From Blautia hydrogenotrophica DSM 10507 (lineage in GTDB: Bacteria > Bacillota > Clostridia > Lachnospirales > Lachnospiraceae), in NCBI RefSeq assembly GCF_034356035.1, contig NZ_CP136423.1, positions 558,001 to 622,000 on the forward strand: DNA of 64,000 bases, in the 5' to 3' direction. Made by a program: the position numbers and the translations under genes. Positions 61,863 through 64,000 of this stretch are shown one piece after another (position 1 is the stretch's first letter; each line of letters starts with the position of its first letter). The notes below the pieces were generated by a model. That model was not told where the DNA came from. It saw only the letters and a program-made list of their open reading frames with translations, and did no database searches.

Positions 61863-63548
61863 TTATTTCTTTAAATGAAAATATTCTGAAAAACAAGAGG
61901 ATGTATTGATAAGGTGTTTAAAACTTCCCCTTTCTTTAATGTGACCATTTTCCATATAAAAGATTTCATCGTACTTATCCAATAAATTTTGTTCTAAATG
62001 ATGAGTAATTGTTATGAGTGTTAAATCTTCCATTTTTAATAATCTGTTTTCTATATCGTATGCTGTCTGCATATCAATGGCAGATGTACCCTCGTCTAAT
62101 ATGAGAATAGGTTTGTTTCTGATCAAAGCACGTGCAACTGCAATTCTTTGTTTTTGTCCACCAGATAGATTAGAGCCATTTTCTCCGACCCGATATTGCA
62201 AGCCGGTTGGAAGCTCAGATATAAATTCGGTCAATCCGCTGTCCGCTATAACTTTTTCAACTTGTTCCTCTGGATAATGTTCATGTAAACAGATATTGTC
62301 ATATATGGTTTCGTCAAACATATAGATATTCTGATGAATTATTGATGACAGCTGAACCACACTATCTTTATCCAGCATATGAAATTCCGTATCATCATAT
62401 AAAATTTTGCCTTTGTATGTGGAGTAATAACCAGATAAAAGTTTAATCAGTGTACTTTTTCCGCAACCGCTTTTCCCAACAATAACGTATTTCTTACCTT
62501 TTTCAATAAGGCAGTCTATTCCGCTTAATATATCTGTTGTTCCGTCATAGGAAAAGGACAAATCTTTTGCACTTATATGAGATTGATATGTGGCTACACT
62601 TTCTTTTTGGGACAGAAATATGGAATGTTTCGATATAATTTCCAACTTCTCTACAATAGGGTGGACGCTCTTCATTTTAGGAATATTTGTAAATATCATA
62701 ATAAGTGGATTTGCCAGATTACTGCTCACTTGTACCATTCCTAATAAAGTTCCCACAGTTATGCGTCCTGCGATAATAAAGTAAGCAGATAAGAATAAAA
62801 CCACAATTTGAACCATAAGGGCTAGGAAAGCAGAAAGCCCCTCGTTTAGTGCAAGTAATCTGTCAACGCTATATTTAGATTTAATTGTTTCGGTATTTGC
62901 CTTATCAAATCGTTGTATTACGGTTTTTGACATAGAATATGATTTGATAATTTCAAATCCAGACAGAATATCTTTTAAGCTGACTGTGAATTCTGCCAAC
63001 TTTGAAGAAAACTTATTCTGTCTTTTTTCCAGTGTTCCACCCAGCAGACTTGGCATAAGGAACATAACTGCAATCGCTACTATTACGCAAAGTGTAACAA
63101 TGATGTCAAAATAAATCATCAATACGAAAGATGATATAAAGATAACGGTGTATTGGACTACTTCAAATAATGGGAGTAAAAAATTGTCCTCCAGCATTTT
63201 CACATCATTTGTAACGACAGATATATAATCAGCGGTATTCTTCTTTTCAAAATCTTCTATACTGTGATTGATTGTTCCTCGAAAAACATCCGAGCGGATT
63301 TGAAGTATAATCTTACAAATTACTTTTTTGCTTAGTAACGATTGGAGATAAAGAAAAAATCCCAACACTATAAAGTAGACAATCGAAAATATAACCATTC
63401 TTATAAATTGCTGGATATTTTTATCCATAGCGATATCCAATAGTTGCTGAAGCAGGACAGCCATAAAAACATACCCCAGAGAAGAGATTACGCTGGTTAA
63501 AATCGTTAAGATAAATAAGAACTTGTTTTTCTTAATATAGATACTCAT
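61863..63548 (-). CDS. ABC exporter, fused membrane and ATPase domains
   Basis: The 561-residue half-transporter has an N-terminal six-helix membrane domain (about 1-310) and a C-terminal ATPase with Walker A GKSGCGKST, Q-loop IIHQNIYMFDETI, signature LSGGQKQRIAVARAL, Walker B ILILDEGTSAID and H-loop TITHHLE. It would work as a homodimer exporting a drug, lipid or peptide. AGGAGGG precedes the ATG. It follows a TetR gene on the same strand and is probably cargo of the Tn916-like element. Confidence 0.92.
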   Translation of the reverse strand: MSIYIKKNKFLFILTILTSVISSLGYVFMAVLLQQLLDIAMDKNIQQFIRMVIFSIVYFIVLGFFLYLQSLLSKKVICKIILQIRSDVFRGTINHSIEDFEKKNTADYISVVTNDVKMLEDNFLLPLFEVVQYTVIFISSFVLMIYFDIIVTLCVIVAIAVMFLMPSLLGGTLEKRQNKFSSKLAEFTVSLKDILSGFEIIKSYSMSKTVIQRFDKANTETIKSKYSVDRLLALNEGLSAFLALMVQIVVLFLSAYFIIAGRITVGTLLGMVQVSSNLANPLIMIFTNIPKMKSVHPIVEKLEIISKHSIFLSQKESVATYQSHISAKDLSFSYDGTTDILSGIDCLIEKGKKYVIVGKSGCGKSTLIKLLSGYYSTYKGKILYDDTEFHMLDKDSVVQLSSIIHQNIYMFDETIYDNICLHEHYPEEQVEKVIADSGLTEFISELPTGLQYRVGENGSNLSGGQKQRIAVARALIRNKPILILDEGTSAIDMQTAYDIENRLLKMEDLTLITITHHLEQNLLDKYDEIFYMENGHIKERGSFKHLINTSSCFSEYFHLKK

Positions 63549-63563
63549 AATTCCCTCCTATTT

Positions 63564-63580
63564 ATACATGTTACATGTAT
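63564..63580 (-). promoter_or_regulatory. Palindrome upstream of the ABC exporter
   Basis: ATACATG and CATGTAT arms surround TTA, 16 bp before the ABC start. It is a candidate operator for the adjacent TetR protein. Confidence 0.5.
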
Positions 63581-63634
63581 GTATATTATTAAAAATAAAA
63601 TTGCCTTTCGACAATCTTATTTTCATATGCAACG

Positions 63635-64000
63635 CTAAGCTTTTTCTTTGCATAACTTGACAATTTCATCATCAATTACTGGAAGCCCTAGATTATCCAT
63701 AATCGATTTAATCATTAAAAATTTCTGCCATGCTTCATCATCAGTCATGGGATATATCGTAGGTATCGACCAGAAATTCGTTAAAAGAACAAATAAATCT
63801 GCTAATAATTTTGGCTGTTCTGATTTAATTGAACTGTCTTGTATTCCTTCCTCGATCAGTTCTTGATACATAGGCGATAGTTCTTGATTACTTTCAATCA
63901 GTTTTTTTAGAAAAGCTGGACTTCCCATAAGCTGCATGGATGCCATACTTAACTGATGATGCTCTGTTTCATCAAAAGATGTTTTTAATACGAACTTCAA
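63635..64000 (-). CDS. TetR-type regulator, C-terminal part (5' partial)
   Basis: The minus frame stays open to the window edge, so the DNA-binding N-terminus is not in view. The 121 residues seen are helical and typical of a TetR ligand domain (SMASMQLMGSPAFLKKLIES, ADLFVLLTNFWSIPTIYPMTDDEAWQKFLMIKSIMDNLGLP). It lies 86 bp upstream of the ABC exporter, which it probably represses. Confidence 0.7.
   Translation of the reverse strand: MKFVLKTSFDETEHHQLSMASMQLMGSPAFLKKLIESNQELSPMYQELIEEGIQDSSIKSEQPKLLADLFVLLTNFWSIPTIYPMTDDEAWQKFLMIKSIMDNLGLPVIDDEIVKLCKEKA

Noticed and set aside
1..64000. CRISPR array or tRNA/rRNA genes
   Set aside because: No series of spaced direct repeats and no cloverleaf or rRNA sequence was seen on reading; a tRNA scan would settle it.

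Overview
The window looks like chromosome of a gut-type Clostridia bacterium, probably a Lachnospiraceae member (Blautia/Dorea/Ruminococcus-like). This rests on the gene families (RbsA/B/C-type sugar ABC systems, NanE/NanK, DUF5107, UxaA/UxaB), GGAGG-type ribosome binding sites, frequent GTG/TTG starts and a Tn916-type sigma/Orf8 pair. The genus is inference. No rRNA, tRNA or CRISPR array was seen.

Region 1 (1-7023) is a catabolic operon. It holds a ribose-type ABC permease fused to its ATPase (5' end outside the window), a ROK sugar kinase, NanE, a DUF5107/TPR protein and a SIS-domain sugar-phosphate protein. Uptake plus phosphorylation and epimerisation of N-acetylmannosamine or a related amino sugar is the simplest reading.

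Region 2 (7024-18400) is an accessory patchwork: a decayed repeat, an IS256 transposase tail, a frameshifted methyltransferase and a string of small unrelated genes on both strands (two GNATs, lipoproteins, DUF3795, an alkyltransferase-like protein, SdpI, a nuclease-like DUF5655 protein, an alpha/beta hydrolase, PadR, a transglutaminase-like protein, a flavin reductase and a MATE pump).

Region 3 (18413-28409) is a sugar-acid locus. A GntR/FCD regulator and an amidohydrolase face a six-gene operon: binding protein, permease, ATPase, class III aminotransferase, tagaturonate reductase (uxaB) and altronate dehydratase (uxaA). The aminotransferase is the unexpected partner.

Region 4 (28475-47488) holds efflux and regulatory genes: MFS with AraC; TetR with a hydrolase; a two-component system with an ABC/FtsX exporter; MerR-TipAS; XRE with two membrane proteins; an ECF sigma factor with a membrane protein and an ABC system; TetR with a nucleoside phosphorylase; an MBL hydrolase; and a GyrI-like protein. 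Two dispersed structured repeat families lie between genes. One is about 180 bp and looks like paired ends of an IS200/IS605 element; the other is about 169 bp, and its hairpins keep pairing through compensatory changes.

Region 5 (48395-60700) is a defence island. Two Fic proteins with different auto-inhibitory motif positions precede a type I restriction-modification operon (hsdM, hsdS, hsdR) that has a KAP-family P-loop NTPase between hsdS and hsdR. A small PD-(D/E)XK-like protein and a single-chain type IIG-like restriction-modification enzyme follow. Short relics of a low-molecular-weight phosphatase P-loop lie on both sides of the type I part.

Region 6 (60701-64000) is, on the minus strand, a Tn916-like accessory module: a TetR fragment, an ABC exporter, an Orf7-type sigma factor and an Orf8-like protein. 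Unidentified gene remnants separate it from the restriction island.
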